This document shows, piece after piece, positions 9,637-18,154 of a DNA stretch of 64,000 nt (its first letter is position 1; each line of letters opens with the position of its first letter). The stretch is from Acidobacteriota bacterium (GTDB taxonomy: Bacteria > Acidobacteriota > Terriglobia > UBA7540): positions 175,604 to 239,603 of the forward strand of contig SCRD01000006.1 in NCBI GenBank assembly GCA_004298155.1, in the 5' to 3' direction. The translations under genes were made by a program, and so were the position numbers. Under the pieces are notes generated by a model, which saw nothing but the letters and a program-made list of their open reading frames with translations, was not told the DNA's origin and ran no database searches.

Positions 9637-10275
9637 CTACGGAACCACCAGCAGCCCCGGAGAAGATTTCTGGAGTTCGTCGGATTTGAACTGGCTGCGA
9701 AGAAGGTCAAGGTAAGCGCGGCTCCTGGGGCGGCCGTTGGTGTGCGTGGCCCCCAGTTGTGCAAGAAAAATAAGAGCGTCCCGGATCTCACTGTCGCGGA
9801 CTGTTACTATCCCTGCGCTTTGGTCTCGCGTCTGGCGATAATTTTCGATGGCCGCCTTCAAGGCATCGTATAGTCCGCGTTGGACCGCGTAGTCCGGCGG
9901 CTTCTCATAATATATGCCGCTCGAAAGGGTCTGGTAGCCCTCGGCAAGCGACTGGAGTCCGGCAATCGCATCGGAATCGGTAACTGCCGGGTTGTCTCTC
10001 GCATTCAGGCAGATGGCGTAGCCGAGCGCCAGAATCAGCGGCTCGTGTCGGGCCACAAAAGATGAAGGGATCCTGGTGCTGGAAAAGGGAACGCTGGCCC
10101 AGTCAATCTCGCGACGGCCGAGGTCGTGCTTCCGGCTCTCCAGAAGGTAAGGGCAGTCAGAAGGACAATCAATCGTCACTTCACGCTCGGTGCCGCAGCA
10201 GACGGTACAGATGCTCTCCGCCTTCGCCGGGCAGTAGCGCTTTGCTTTTCTCTTTCCACAGATGGGGCAAGCCAA
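9637..10275 (-). CDS. Cysteine-rich N-terminal zinc-ribbon-like protein, function unknown
   Basis: The 212-residue product begins with nine cysteines in its first 45 residues: CPICGKRKAKRYC, then CTVCCG and CPSDCPYLLE. Pairs of CxxC and a CxxxC suggest zinc binding. The rest (about 50-212) appears helical and contains no motif I recognise. The start codon is TTG at 10275, preceded by AGGGA at suitable spacing; no ATG start keeps the cysteine cluster. It is the gene upstream of dnaG on the same strand, so a role linked to replication or transcription is conceivable but is inference only. Confidence 0.75.
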   Translation of the reverse strand: MACPICGKRKAKRYCPAKAESICTVCCGTEREVTIDCPSDCPYLLESRKHDLGRREIDWASVPFSSTRIPSSFVARHEPLILALGYAICLNARDNPAVTDSDAIAGLQSLAEGYQTLSSGIYYEKPPDYAVQRGLYDALKAAIENYRQTRDQSAGIVTVRDSEIRDALIFLAQLGATHTNGRPRSRAYLDLLRSQFKSDELQKSSPGLLVVP

Positions 10276-10429
10276 GCGATGGTCCCTGTGCGCGAATTAC
10301 CGTCCTCTGGGGCGGCTTCACATCATTCTATGCAAATCGAATCGCTGTGGCAAATTCGAGGCGAGGTCCTAAACCAGGGCGGGACACCCAAGAGATCTTT
10401 CACGCCGCCCTGGCCTTGAAGGTCTCCCA

Positions 10430-10813
10430 TCAGCGGACGATAATCTGCGGGTCCACCGATCCCTCTCCCACTATCACGGAGTACTTGTATTTTCCGTGAG
10501 GCCCGGTCGGAACGCCGGACTTCGAGTTAGCTTTGTTAAAAATGCGGCCTTTAAATGGCTTGCGGGTCTTCTGTGTAAACACCACCGTAAAATCACAACC
10601 ATTGCTGCAGGTCCACTCCACCTCCTGATTCCTGGAGATGCTCACTGGGTCAGGGCTGATGGAAGGCGGGCCGGCCGGGTCTGCGTTCGGGGTAATCGTG
10701 ATGGTGATGGTTTCGGGTTCGGCCTGCTGCGCTCCCATCGGGCGAACCATATACAGCACTGCCACAGCTGACAGGACGACTACGACGCCGCCGATCATTT
10801 TCAACTTTTTCAT
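10430..10813 (-). CDS. Small exported protein, cupredoxin-like beta fold possible
   Basis: The 127-residue product has a signal peptide or membrane anchor (MKKLKMIGGVVVVLSAVAVLYMV, cleavage possible near GAQQA) and then a beta-rich domain with PDPVSISRNQEVEWTCSNGCDFTVVF and a C-terminal KYKYSVIVGEGSVDPQIIVR. The pattern of a Pro-rich start, 'vtW' strand and final 'dPqIiV' strand resembles plastocyanin-like domains, but copper ligands (His) are not apparent, so metal binding is doubtful. AGGAGG stands 7 bases before the ATG. A 154-base gap separates it from the next minus-strand gene. Confidence 0.75.
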   Translation of the reverse strand: MKKLKMIGGVVVVLSAVAVLYMVRPMGAQQAEPETITITITPNADPAGPPSISPDPVSISRNQEVEWTCSNGCDFTVVFTQKTRKPFKGRIFNKANSKSGVPTGPHGKYKYSVIVGEGSVDPQIIVR

Positions 10814-11767
10814 CGAATTCCCCTCCTGAAGAAATATGGAAGTTTTTCCCCTCTGCTGACGAGCATTTGCTCTTTATCTTTTGTCGCAACAGTTAGGAGT
10901 TTCTATCAGTTTGTACCGCCTGGCATGTTCCACAAGCATAAAAAGCCGCGCTCGTACCACGCTTATGAGGCTGCCCCACACTGTAACCCGTCCGACAGCA
11001 GCAGGTCTAAACTTCCTGATCTTTTTTGTGAACCTTAATGTTTCCTATATTGCTCCGGCAATTACGTGTTGTCAATCTCAATCGGCGGCGGAAACCCAAG
11101 GCCGCGATCGCCAGGCACTAAAGTTCCTCGCTTTACCCCCGCCCACCCGAAGCCACCTGAAGTTTGGGATTTAAGCAGCCTACAAAAATGCAAACGCCAT
11201 GAACGCAACTGGAAGCTAAAGCGGTCCGTGGTGGCCTACCTGCTCGGAAGAATTGAGAGTTCGGGCCACGTGGGCGGTTGCACGATCTCTGGCAGGATGA
11301 ATTCCGGCGCGAGGTCTTTGCAGACAGCTTCATCGCCCATCCATTTGAAGCCTGGCGGGGTCGCCATCCGGCGTTCTCTACAAATCGGATATCGGACCCG
11401 GCGTCGTCGATCGCTCAAACCTTCCGGGCGCGCGGCACCTGCAGATGCGGAGCAATGATTCCGGTGAACCATCGCGGGTCCGGCCTCCAAAGTGAGAAAT
11501 GGAACCTGGCGACTGAACAACGAGCCGGAGACGAAGCCAGAGGCCACTCCGCCACGTCCAAACCTATGGTTGTCCTGCGTTTACGCCCGCCACACCTGCA
11601 ACGAAGAAATCCTGGAATACAGATGCCCACCCATTGTTCTGTTGCATTTTGGTCTTTGACCCATCTACAGTGAAAAGTTATATCCTTAGTGAGTTACCTC
11701 TCTTCTTGATCAAATAGTCTGCAGTTGCCAGATGTCGGAATCATGAAATGGAGCAATAATAATTTAA
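10814..11767. other. 954-base intergenic stretch without a convincing gene
   Basis: Several open frames of 60-130 codons overlap on both strands here (for example 11236-11547 minus and 11278-11673 plus), but none has a recognisable domain, a good ribosome binding site, or amino-acid composition like its neighbours. No tRNA, tmRNA, SRP or RNase P hallmark was found. The last 100 bases are AT-richer and probably contain the promoter of thiO. A decayed gene in the middle third cannot be excluded. Confidence 0.5.
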
Positions 11768-12919
11768 ATGGCACACACACTCGATTCAACAAAGAGAGCC
11801 GACATTGTTATAGTCGGCGGTGGAATTATAGGGAGCGCAATTGCGCTTCGTCTGGCGAGGTCTGGAGCGAGCGTGGCTGTCATCGACCGAGGCCAGCCAT
11901 GCTCTGAAGCCAGCGGCGCCGCCGCGGGTATGATTGCCCCCCAGGGTGAAGTGATCGAGCCTGAGCCTTTCTCAAAGCTCTGCACAGACAGTCGCGATCT
12001 TTATCCGGAGTTCGTTGCGGAGGTGGAAGAACTCAGCCAGGAACACGTCGGTTATCGGCGTGATGGCACGCTTCTTGTGGCTATTGAAGAGAATGAGTGC
12101 GAAGAGTTGGAGCATGTCTACAGGAAACAAATCGCGCTTGGCCTGCCGCTTGAGCGTTTGTCAAATGACCACGTCCTGGAGCGTTTCTCAGGCCTGTCGT
12201 CGCAAATTGAACTGGCTCTTTTTGTTAAAGGCGACCACTGGGTGAACAACGAACGCCTGACCCACGCCTTGATCAGGGCCGGCGAAAATTCTGGTGTGAC
12301 CTTTCATTGGAACTGCACAGTGACAGGATTCAAAGCACAGGGTGATCAAGTTGAGAGCGTCCGTGTACTGCCGCAAGGGAGCGCGGCTGAAGACATTGTA
12401 TCAACCGGACGCGTTGTCCTTTCTGCCGGCTGCTGGTCCGGACAATTGGCGGAGACTTTAGGTGTTTCACTGCCCATTGCGCCTTGCCATGGGGAAATGA
12501 TCGAATTCGAAACTCCCAGCGACATCCCTTATGTGGTTCGTGCTGGCATCAACTACGTTGTTCCGCGCGGCCCCCAAGGCGCTGTCGCAGGCACAACGGC
12601 GAGATGGGGCAGCTTTGAAAAGGCGGTCACAGCCAATGGATTGCATTCCATTATCCAGGGGCTCACTCGCATTCTGCCCATTGCCAAGGACTTCAAATTT
12701 CGCCGCGCCTGGGCCGGGTTACGGCCCGATACCAAGGACCATCTTCCCGTCCTTGGCCTGGGTTTGATGAGGAACCTGATCTTTGCCACGGGCCATTTCC
12801 GCAACGGCATTCTTCTGGCGCCAATCACGGCCAAGCTGATTGCGGAGCTGGTTCTAACTGGCGCCTCCTCTCACTCACTGGACCTTTACAGCCCCTCGCG
12901 CTTCGCAACGCTTGATTAA
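11768..12919 (+). CDS. thiO: Glycine oxidase / FAD-dependent D-amino-acid oxidase ThiO
   Basis: ThiO oxidises glycine to iminoglycine for the thiazole branch of thiamine synthesis. The 383-residue product has the FAD Rossmann motif DIVIVGGGIIGSAIALRLARSGASVAVID (about 11-40), the family sequence EASGAAAGMIAPQGE (about 47-62), and a C-terminal FAD-binding region with AWAGLRPDTKDHLPVLG and TGHFRNGILLAPITAKLIAE. Length fits the family. No other thi gene is in the window, so assignment to ThiO rather than a related DAO-family oxidase rests on these motifs only. Confidence 0.87.
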   Translation: MAHTLDSTKRADIVIVGGGIIGSAIALRLARSGASVAVIDRGQPCSEASGAAAGMIAPQGEVIEPEPFSKLCTDSRDLYPEFVAEVEELSQEHVGYRRDGTLLVAIEENECEELEHVYRKQIALGLPLERLSNDHVLERFSGLSSQIELALFVKGDHWVNNERLTHALIRAGENSGVTFHWNCTVTGFKAQGDQVESVRVLPQGSAAEDIVSTGRVVLSAGCWSGQLAETLGVSLPIAPCHGEMIEFETPSDIPYVVRAGINYVVPRGPQGAVAGTTARWGSFEKAVTANGLHSIIQGLTRILPIAKDFKFRRAWAGLRPDTKDHLPVLGLGLMRNLIFATGHFRNGILLAPITAKLIAELVLTGASSHSLDLYSPSRFATLD

Positions 12920-13050
12920 AGTTAGCAACATGTTGTCGCCGCGCTTCAACTTTACCTTGCGGAGTAAAATCGTATAGGATGGCTGGTTCAGACAGGGCCG
13001 CAGCAATTGCAGTCAAATCATGAAAGCTCTTCTCAGCATCCAGTTGATTT

Positions 13051-14499
13051 ATGCCTGATATTCGCGTTCGATTCGCGCCATCGCCCACCGGATACCTGCA
13101 TGTTGGCGGAGCACGGACCGCTCTTTACAACTGGCTATTTGCGCGGCACATGAACGGCGTTTTCATCCTGAGAATTGAGGACACTGACGCAGACCGCTCC
13201 AAACCCGAACTGACGACAGCAATTCTGAAAAGCCTGGAGTGGCTGGGACTCAACTGGGACGAAGGTCCATTTCACCAGTCTGACAGGCTTGACCGCTACC
13301 GTGCACTCGCAGCGGACCTTGAGCGTGCGGGCCATGCGTACCCATGCTTCTGCACTCAGGAGGAACTGCAAGCCAAGCGGTCCCTTGCTGCCGGAGGACG
13401 CCCGTGGAAATACGATGGGACCTGCCGGAAGCTTCCCGAGGTGGAACGGCAGCAGCACCTCGCTGACGGCATACCGCACGTGGTCCGCTTCCGCGTTCCC
13501 GAAACTGGCGAAACCGGTTTTGATGACCAGGTGTTCGGACAAATCAAGGTTGACAACCAGGAAATCGAAGATTTTGTCCTGCTGCGTTCCGACGGCCAGC
13601 CCACCTATCACCTGGGCGTTGTTGCCGACGACATGGACATGCGGATCACCCACGTTGTTCGCGGCGCAGACCATCTTTCCAACACTCCCAAGCAGATTCT
13701 GGTTTATCGCGCGGCCGGAGCCAACCTCCCTGTGTTTGCGCACCTGCCATTGATTCTGGGGCCTGACCGCCAGCGGCTTTCCAAGCGGCACGGAGCAACC
13801 TCCGTCGAAGCCTATCGTGACCTGGGAATCCTGCCGGAAGCTATGTTCAATTACCTTGCGCTTCTGGGATGGACGCCGCCCGGAGGCGAAGAGATCCTTT
13901 CGCGCGAAGCCATGGCACAGCATTTTGACCTTGCGGCCGTCTCGAAATCCAATGCGGTATTCGATCCTGAAAAGCTCGCCTGGATGAACAGCCAGTATCT
14001 TCGCGCACTGGCGATGGACCGCCTGGTGCCCCTGGTAGAAGCAGAATTGAAATCCGCCCGCATCGATACTACAATCCCGGCTTCACCCGCCGAGTTCGGG
14101 CAAACCGTTGCTCTGCTTCAGCCGCGCATGCGCACTTTAAGGGATTTTTCGCAGGGCGGCCGGGCGTTTTTTACCGAGAACTTTGATTACGACCTGGATG
14201 CCCGGAAAAAATTCTGGAAGGACCCTTCTCTCCCAGTTTTCCTGAACAACCTGGCGGATCGGCTTGATAGGCTCGAATCATTCGGCCCGGGAACGACTGA
14301 AAACACGTTGAGGGCCTTTGCGGAAGAAAGCGGAATCAAGGCGGGGCTGCTGATCAATGCAACTCGTGTTGCCCTGACCGGACAGGCCGTGGCGCCGGGT
14401 TTATTTGATGTTATGAATGTGCTGGGTAAGGAAAGAACAGTGGCAAGGCTTCGGCGGGCTGCCAAAATGCTGGGCGAACCTGGCGCAGGCAATACCTAG
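13051..14499 (+). CDS. gltX: Glutamyl-tRNA synthetase
   Basis: GltX charges tRNA-Glu. The 482-residue product opens with VRFAPSPTGYLHVGGARTALYNWLFAR (HIGH-type motif near residues 9-19), has the GADHLSNTPKQI segment, and the KMSKS-equivalent RLSKRHGATSV near 245-255, followed by the anticodon-binding C-terminal domain. Length is normal. The ATG at 13051 lacks a clear Shine-Dalgarno sequence, but no alternative fits the conserved start. It is downstream of thiO by 131 bases, with a possible promoter in between. Confidence 0.97.
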   Translation: MPDIRVRFAPSPTGYLHVGGARTALYNWLFARHMNGVFILRIEDTDADRSKPELTTAILKSLEWLGLNWDEGPFHQSDRLDRYRALAADLERAGHAYPCFCTQEELQAKRSLAAGGRPWKYDGTCRKLPEVERQQHLADGIPHVVRFRVPETGETGFDDQVFGQIKVDNQEIEDFVLLRSDGQPTYHLGVVADDMDMRITHVVRGADHLSNTPKQILVYRAAGANLPVFAHLPLILGPDRQRLSKRHGATSVEAYRDLGILPEAMFNYLALLGWTPPGGEEILSREAMAQHFDLAAVSKSNAVFDPEKLAWMNSQYLRALAMDRLVPLVEAELKSARIDTTIPASPAEFGQTVALLQPRMRTLRDFSQGGRAFFTENFDYDLDARKKFWKDPSLPVFLNNLADRLDRLESFGPGTTENTLRAFAEESGIKAGLLINATRVALTGQAVAPGLFDVMNVLGKERTVARLRRAAKMLGEPGAGNT

Positions 14500-14536
14500 A
14501 TGGCCAGACAATCCACCAGTCTGGAACGCACTCCCT

Positions 14537-14635
14537 TCATGACGCCTTCTCAAGCTTTTCAATAATCACGATCGCAACTGCAATGACGGTTGCCGTCACT
14601 TCGAGGATGCGTTTCACCTTCTTCAGCTTTGACAT
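14537..14635 (-). CDS. 32-residue predicted membrane peptide coupled to the phosphodiesterase gene
   Basis: A minus-strand ATG at 14635, four bases after the stop of the phosphodiesterase gene, opens a 32-codon frame ending TGA. The product starts MSKLKKVKRILEV, then has an uninterrupted hydrophobic segment (about 13-25, TATVIAVAIVIIE) and a charged end KLEKAS, i.e. a positive N-terminal flank and a single short helix. GGGGAA upstream is a possible ribosome binding site within the end of the preceding gene. No family is recognised; the close spacing suggests translational coupling. Confidence 0.5.
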   Translation of the reverse strand: MSKLKKVKRILEVTATVIAVAIVIIEKLEKAS

Positions 14636-14639
14636 GGAT

Positions 14640-15206
14640 TCATTCCCCGAGGGGCAGCCACACGCTGCCAGGCAACGCATCATTCTGCCCCTCTAACCCT
14701 ATTATCAACCCTCGAACCCCGCGAGGAAAGACTTCCAGCATTCCGCAGCAACGCGGAAGTGCGAACCGCTTTTTCCCTGAGCTGCCCGGATTGAAAAATA
14801 GTTTATGCCCCACGGTTAAAAGGCAGGGACGATGGCTATGGCCAAACACAACCACCCTGGTCTCGGAGTCAAAGCTCTCGAAAAACCATCCACGGCGCTC
14901 CGGATTCCGTTTTTGAAGTGGCGAACCATCCGCCCACTTTTCCAGTTCTTCCTGTGGAACTGAAAGCTGGTGCAGGATCTCAATCTGAACGTTTTCGAAC
15001 CGCAGCTTTAGCGACGGCGGCAGATTCAAATCAACGGGGTCTACATTCCCGCGCACAACCTGCACCCGAGCAATGCGTTCCAGATCATCCAGCACCGCCC
15101 GCGAGCCGACATCACCGGCATGCAGAATTGAATTGACTCCGGACAGCAACTCCGGCAGGCGAGGGTCAAAGTAACCGTGCGTATCCGACACAAGCCCTAT
15201 CTTCAT
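14640..15206 (-). CDS. YfcE/MJ0936-family metallophosphodiesterase
   Basis: Calcineurin-like phosphoesterases of this family hydrolyse phosphodiesters with two metal ions; the physiological substrate is usually unknown. The 188-residue product carries all blocks: MKIGLVSDTHGYF (1-13), ILHAGDVGS, VVRGNVD, and VVFGHSHRP followed by FFNPGSSGKKR. The frame is open to 15623 upstream, but the family begins at the ATG at 15206, which is therefore preferred. A 32-residue membrane peptide gene follows four bases after its stop. Confidence 0.92.
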   Translation of the reverse strand: MKIGLVSDTHGYFDPRLPELLSGVNSILHAGDVGSRAVLDDLERIARVQVVRGNVDPVDLNLPPSLKLRFENVQIEILHQLSVPQEELEKWADGSPLQKRNPERRGWFFESFDSETRVVVFGHSHRPCLLTVGHKLFFNPGSSGKKRFALPRCCGMLEVFPRGVRGLIIGLEGQNDALPGSVWLPLGE

Positions 15207-15513
15207 CACGAATGACCCCGGCGCCTCATGATTGAAGTTGCACTCTGATACCAAACCATAACATAAACTCCTATCATTCAGAACCCGATCCATCATCAAA
15301 GAATTTAAATGATCCGCTAGTGGAAACACGCAGGGAGCTACCACGATTCCGGGATAAACCACGCTTGACACTGGCTGCAAATGGGCCGCAATATGGTTTC
15401 TTCTGCCACGAGCGTGAGTCCCCTGCCCAGGGAAGCAGCTTTGCTGCCTTGAAATTCCGTGATCGCCAACGCGGGCGGCAAGGGTTCCAATCGCACAGCA
15501 CAAGGGCCGGCAC
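15207..15513. other. Divergent intergenic region between phosphodiesterase and aminotransferase genes
   Basis: This 307-base stretch separates two divergent genes, so it should hold both promoters. The part nearer the phosphodiesterase is AT-rich (about 15245-15310). A small stem of GCAGC/GCTGC with a TTT loop lies near 15434-15446. No coding frame with a recognisable product was seen. Confidence 0.5.
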
Positions 15514-16386
15514 ATGTTACACAACTTCGTCTTTCGCAATGAACAATTGATTCCAATGCAGGAGGTTCGCCTGTCTCCCGGGCAGGCGGGGCTCTTGAAT
15601 GGCTGGGGAGTATTTACAACCATCCGGATCTACCATGGGCGTCCGTTCGCCTTCGAGCGGCATTGGAAGCGCCTGTCATCGGATGCAAATCGCCTGAGAA
15701 TCCCCGTGGGACGGCAGCCGGAGACTATCCTCGAACACCTCAGCAGATTGATTGATGCCAACCACGTTCAGGAAGGTTGTGGCCGAATCTACTTTGTCTA
15801 TAACAGGGTTGGCGCCTGGATCAGCGACGAGACCATGCCGGAAGTTGACCTGATTATGTACACTGCTGACCTGCCCAAACGCATAGGGCCAGTGCGCCTG
15901 GCGATACAATCTTACGGCCGGTACGCCGCAAGCCCTCTTGCCGGCGTTAAAGTGACGTCCTGGCTGCAAAACGTCTGGATGCTCGATCAGGCCCTCCGGC
16001 GGAGTTTTGACGAAGTCGTCCTGTTGAACGAGCGCAACGAAGTCAGCGAATGCACCGCCGCAAACATTTTCTGCGTGCGCAAACGGGAAGTCGTAACACC
16101 TCCGCTTTCCTCCGGGTGCCTTCCAGGCGTCACGCGCGAAGTGCTTCTCGAGATGGGAGAGCAGACCGGCCTGAGCATCGAGGAGGCGCCGCTCGAAACC
16201 GAGGACCTGTACGGCGCCGACGAAGTCTTTATCACATCAACCACGCGCGAAGTCCAGCCGGTTTCCCAGATCGAAGATCGAAAAATTGAGCAGGTCGCCG
16301 GCCCCGTCACTCAGCTTCTGGCGGGAACGTTCTCGCAATACGTTGCCCATTCCTTTCAGAAAAGAAATACACCCACGGCCATCTAG
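15514..16386 (+). CDS. Class IV PLP-dependent aminotransferase (IlvE / PabC family)
   Basis: This fold includes branched-chain aminotransferase, D-amino-acid aminotransferase and aminodeoxychorismate lyase. The 290-residue product begins MLHNFVFRNEQLIPMQEVRLSP, then LNGWGVFTTIRIYHGRPFAFERHWKRL, a lysine at GVKVTSW (about 150) that is the candidate Schiff-base residue, and the signature FDEVVLLNERNEVSECTAANIFCVRKREVVTPPLSSGCLPGVTRE split over about 166-210. AAGGG before the ATG supports the start. The sequence does not decide between IlvE and PabC; no ilv or pab neighbour is present. Confidence 0.88.
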   Translation: MLHNFVFRNEQLIPMQEVRLSPGQAGLLNGWGVFTTIRIYHGRPFAFERHWKRLSSDANRLRIPVGRQPETILEHLSRLIDANHVQEGCGRIYFVYNRVGAWISDETMPEVDLIMYTADLPKRIGPVRLAIQSYGRYAASPLAGVKVTSWLQNVWMLDQALRRSFDEVVLLNERNEVSECTAANIFCVRKREVVTPPLSSGCLPGVTREVLLEMGEQTGLSIEEAPLETEDLYGADEVFITSTTREVQPVSQIEDRKIEQVAGPVTQLLAGTFSQYVAHSFQKRNTPTAI

Positions 16387-16456
16387 CGAAGGCGTGAGAT
16401 GCGGCAAAGCAATGCCGCCCTTCTGGTTAATTCTGCTATTCGAGCGAATTCGGGTC

Positions 16457-17995
16457 CTACTTTTCGTTAATCAACTTCACAAGTGCGTTAGTCACCGCCC
16501 CGGCTGCATCCGGCCCGACGGAATTGACTTCTCCGTACCATCGTTGAGGCCTCTCGAGAAGCCAGGGCGGTTTGTTGTCCCACTCCGCCTTTGGAACCAG
16601 GTATCCAATTTCATCGTTAGCCAGGCCAAATATAAACTGATACCGGCTTTTCATATGAGGCCGCAGGACCGGCTCGAATGGAGCGTCAGGAAAATCCGCA
16701 CCAGGATAGCGCATGATGCCACCATTCACGAGCTCCGGATAGATTTCTCCGGGAACCGCCGCCACCTCTGCAACAAGCTGATTTCCGTCCAGCAACTGGA
16801 TATAATCCACCTCTGACCGAAGGTCGTGCCCCGTGGCGTATTTCACCGTCTTAAGCCGGGCGAGCTGTTTTTCGATGCCCGCCGCAGCATTGCCCCCTGC
16901 ATAGTCTCCAACCAGCTGAGTGAGAAACGTAACCGGTTTCTCTTCGGTAGCAGCGTCCAGCCTCCCGTTTGTGTAGATGGGCCGTGAGGTACCGAACACT
17001 CCCATGCCTTCACCGAGGCGAAAGACGCTATTGGCCAGGGGAATGTCAATCGAGGTCTTTCTGATCACAATCCGATCCACGTTGACCCGGCGACCGTCGA
17101 GGCGAAGCGCGCGAACTGCTATTTCTCCGACCGTGTTTCCCGCCAGTTCCGCCTTTTCCCAGGTTCCATCTTTTGCCACCTTTCCGGTTCTCGGATCAAG
17201 CAGCGACACCTGGTCTCCCAGCGTCGAGATCAATCCGCCAATCGACCCGTTCATGAACACAGCCGTCCCGCCGTCGTGCTCCTCAACGTATTGGCATAGC
17301 CAGTGGGGATAGTCGGCTGTGATCAGAGTGTTCTTGCTGTCCAGGGTTTCAGGATGGTCGCTCCAGTTGACCAGTGTAGCGATCGGTTTGTCGTTCGCGG
17401 CCGAAACAAGGCGCATGGCAAACAAGTAAGGATCTTTCACGTAAGGCGGTCGGCTGTCACCCTGCAGCAGCTTCAGCAGCGGGGAGTCGTTCCGGGCGAG
17501 GGTCATGCGGGCTTCCTGCATATTGCTGGCTGCGCGGACCGCCGTATTCGAGATCTGATCAACCACCCAGTCAAGGTATTGCACGTTCACCCCGGACTTC
17601 AGCAGTGCCGGTCCCCACAGGCCCAGCGTATCAGGGCCTTCATGGTCGTGCGTGGAAGCCACAATCACCTGCATTACGTCCGGCAACCGGCCTTCGACCT
17701 TTGAGCGCACCCTTAACACATCAGGGTGGAAAAGGCCGATCAGGTCTGCGGCGCACACCACGAGAGTCTTGCCGCTCGCCCCAATCGCCAGGCAACGCGC
17801 ATAAAGATCATCATGGACGCCCGTTGCAACACGGTTGAATCCAAAACCGGCCATGTAGACCTTGCCGGCATGGACATCCGGGGTGATGGAAGATTTGGCC
17901 GCGCCGGCGCGCAGAGCAAACCCTTGCTGGTTAAACAACAATGCTGCCAGAAACAAGAAAAAGGCTCTTTGCTTATTCCAACCGTGTGCGATCAC
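16457..17995 (-). CDS. Exported neutral/alkaline ceramidase-like hydrolase
   Basis: The 512-residue product has a signal peptide (QRAFFLFLAALLFNQQGFALRAG) and the N-terminal domain of neutral/alkaline ceramidases: AGAAKSSITPD, AGFGFNRVATGVHDDLYARCLAI, and ASTHDHEGPDTLGLWGP near residue 120, the zinc-ligand region. Canonical ceramidases have a longer C-terminal immunoglobulin-like domain, absent here, so the enzyme may act on another amide. It lies next to an amidohydrolase gene on the same strand, 159 bases away, which could be cotranscribed. Substrate unknown. Confidence 0.82.
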   Translation of the reverse strand: MIAHGWNKQRAFFLFLAALLFNQQGFALRAGAAKSSITPDVHAGKVYMAGFGFNRVATGVHDDLYARCLAIGASGKTLVVCAADLIGLFHPDVLRVRSKVEGRLPDVMQVIVASTHDHEGPDTLGLWGPALLKSGVNVQYLDWVVDQISNTAVRAASNMQEARMTLARNDSPLLKLLQGDSRPPYVKDPYLFAMRLVSAANDKPIATLVNWSDHPETLDSKNTLITADYPHWLCQYVEEHDGGTAVFMNGSIGGLISTLGDQVSLLDPRTGKVAKDGTWEKAELAGNTVGEIAVRALRLDGRRVNVDRIVIRKTSIDIPLANSVFRLGEGMGVFGTSRPIYTNGRLDAATEEKPVTFLTQLVGDYAGGNAAAGIEKQLARLKTVKYATGHDLRSEVDYIQLLDGNQLVAEVAAVPGEIYPELVNGGIMRYPGADFPDAPFEPVLRPHMKSRYQFIFGLANDEIGYLVPKAEWDNKPPWLLERPQRWYGEVNSVGPDAAGAVTNALVKLINEK

Positions 17996-18154
17996 TGCCT
18001 TTCATCCTCCCTTCAGATGGCTATGCGAAAACCGGACGTGACATAATTGAGCTGCCATAGCACCGAAATTCAACCCGCCTCTTGATTTCGAACCCCGTCA
18101 AGTCCCCAAGCCGCAAGATTCTGCGGACTTGTGATCTCCTGTCGGTAACATCTC

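Noticed and set aside
11236..11547. A 103-codon minus-strand frame in the long gap before thiO
   Set aside because: No family or good start signal, and rival frames overlap it on the other strand; kept only as a remark on the gap.
14504..14524. CCAGAC/GTCTGG stem after gltX as a terminator
   Set aside because: Only six pairs with a nine-base loop and no following T-run.
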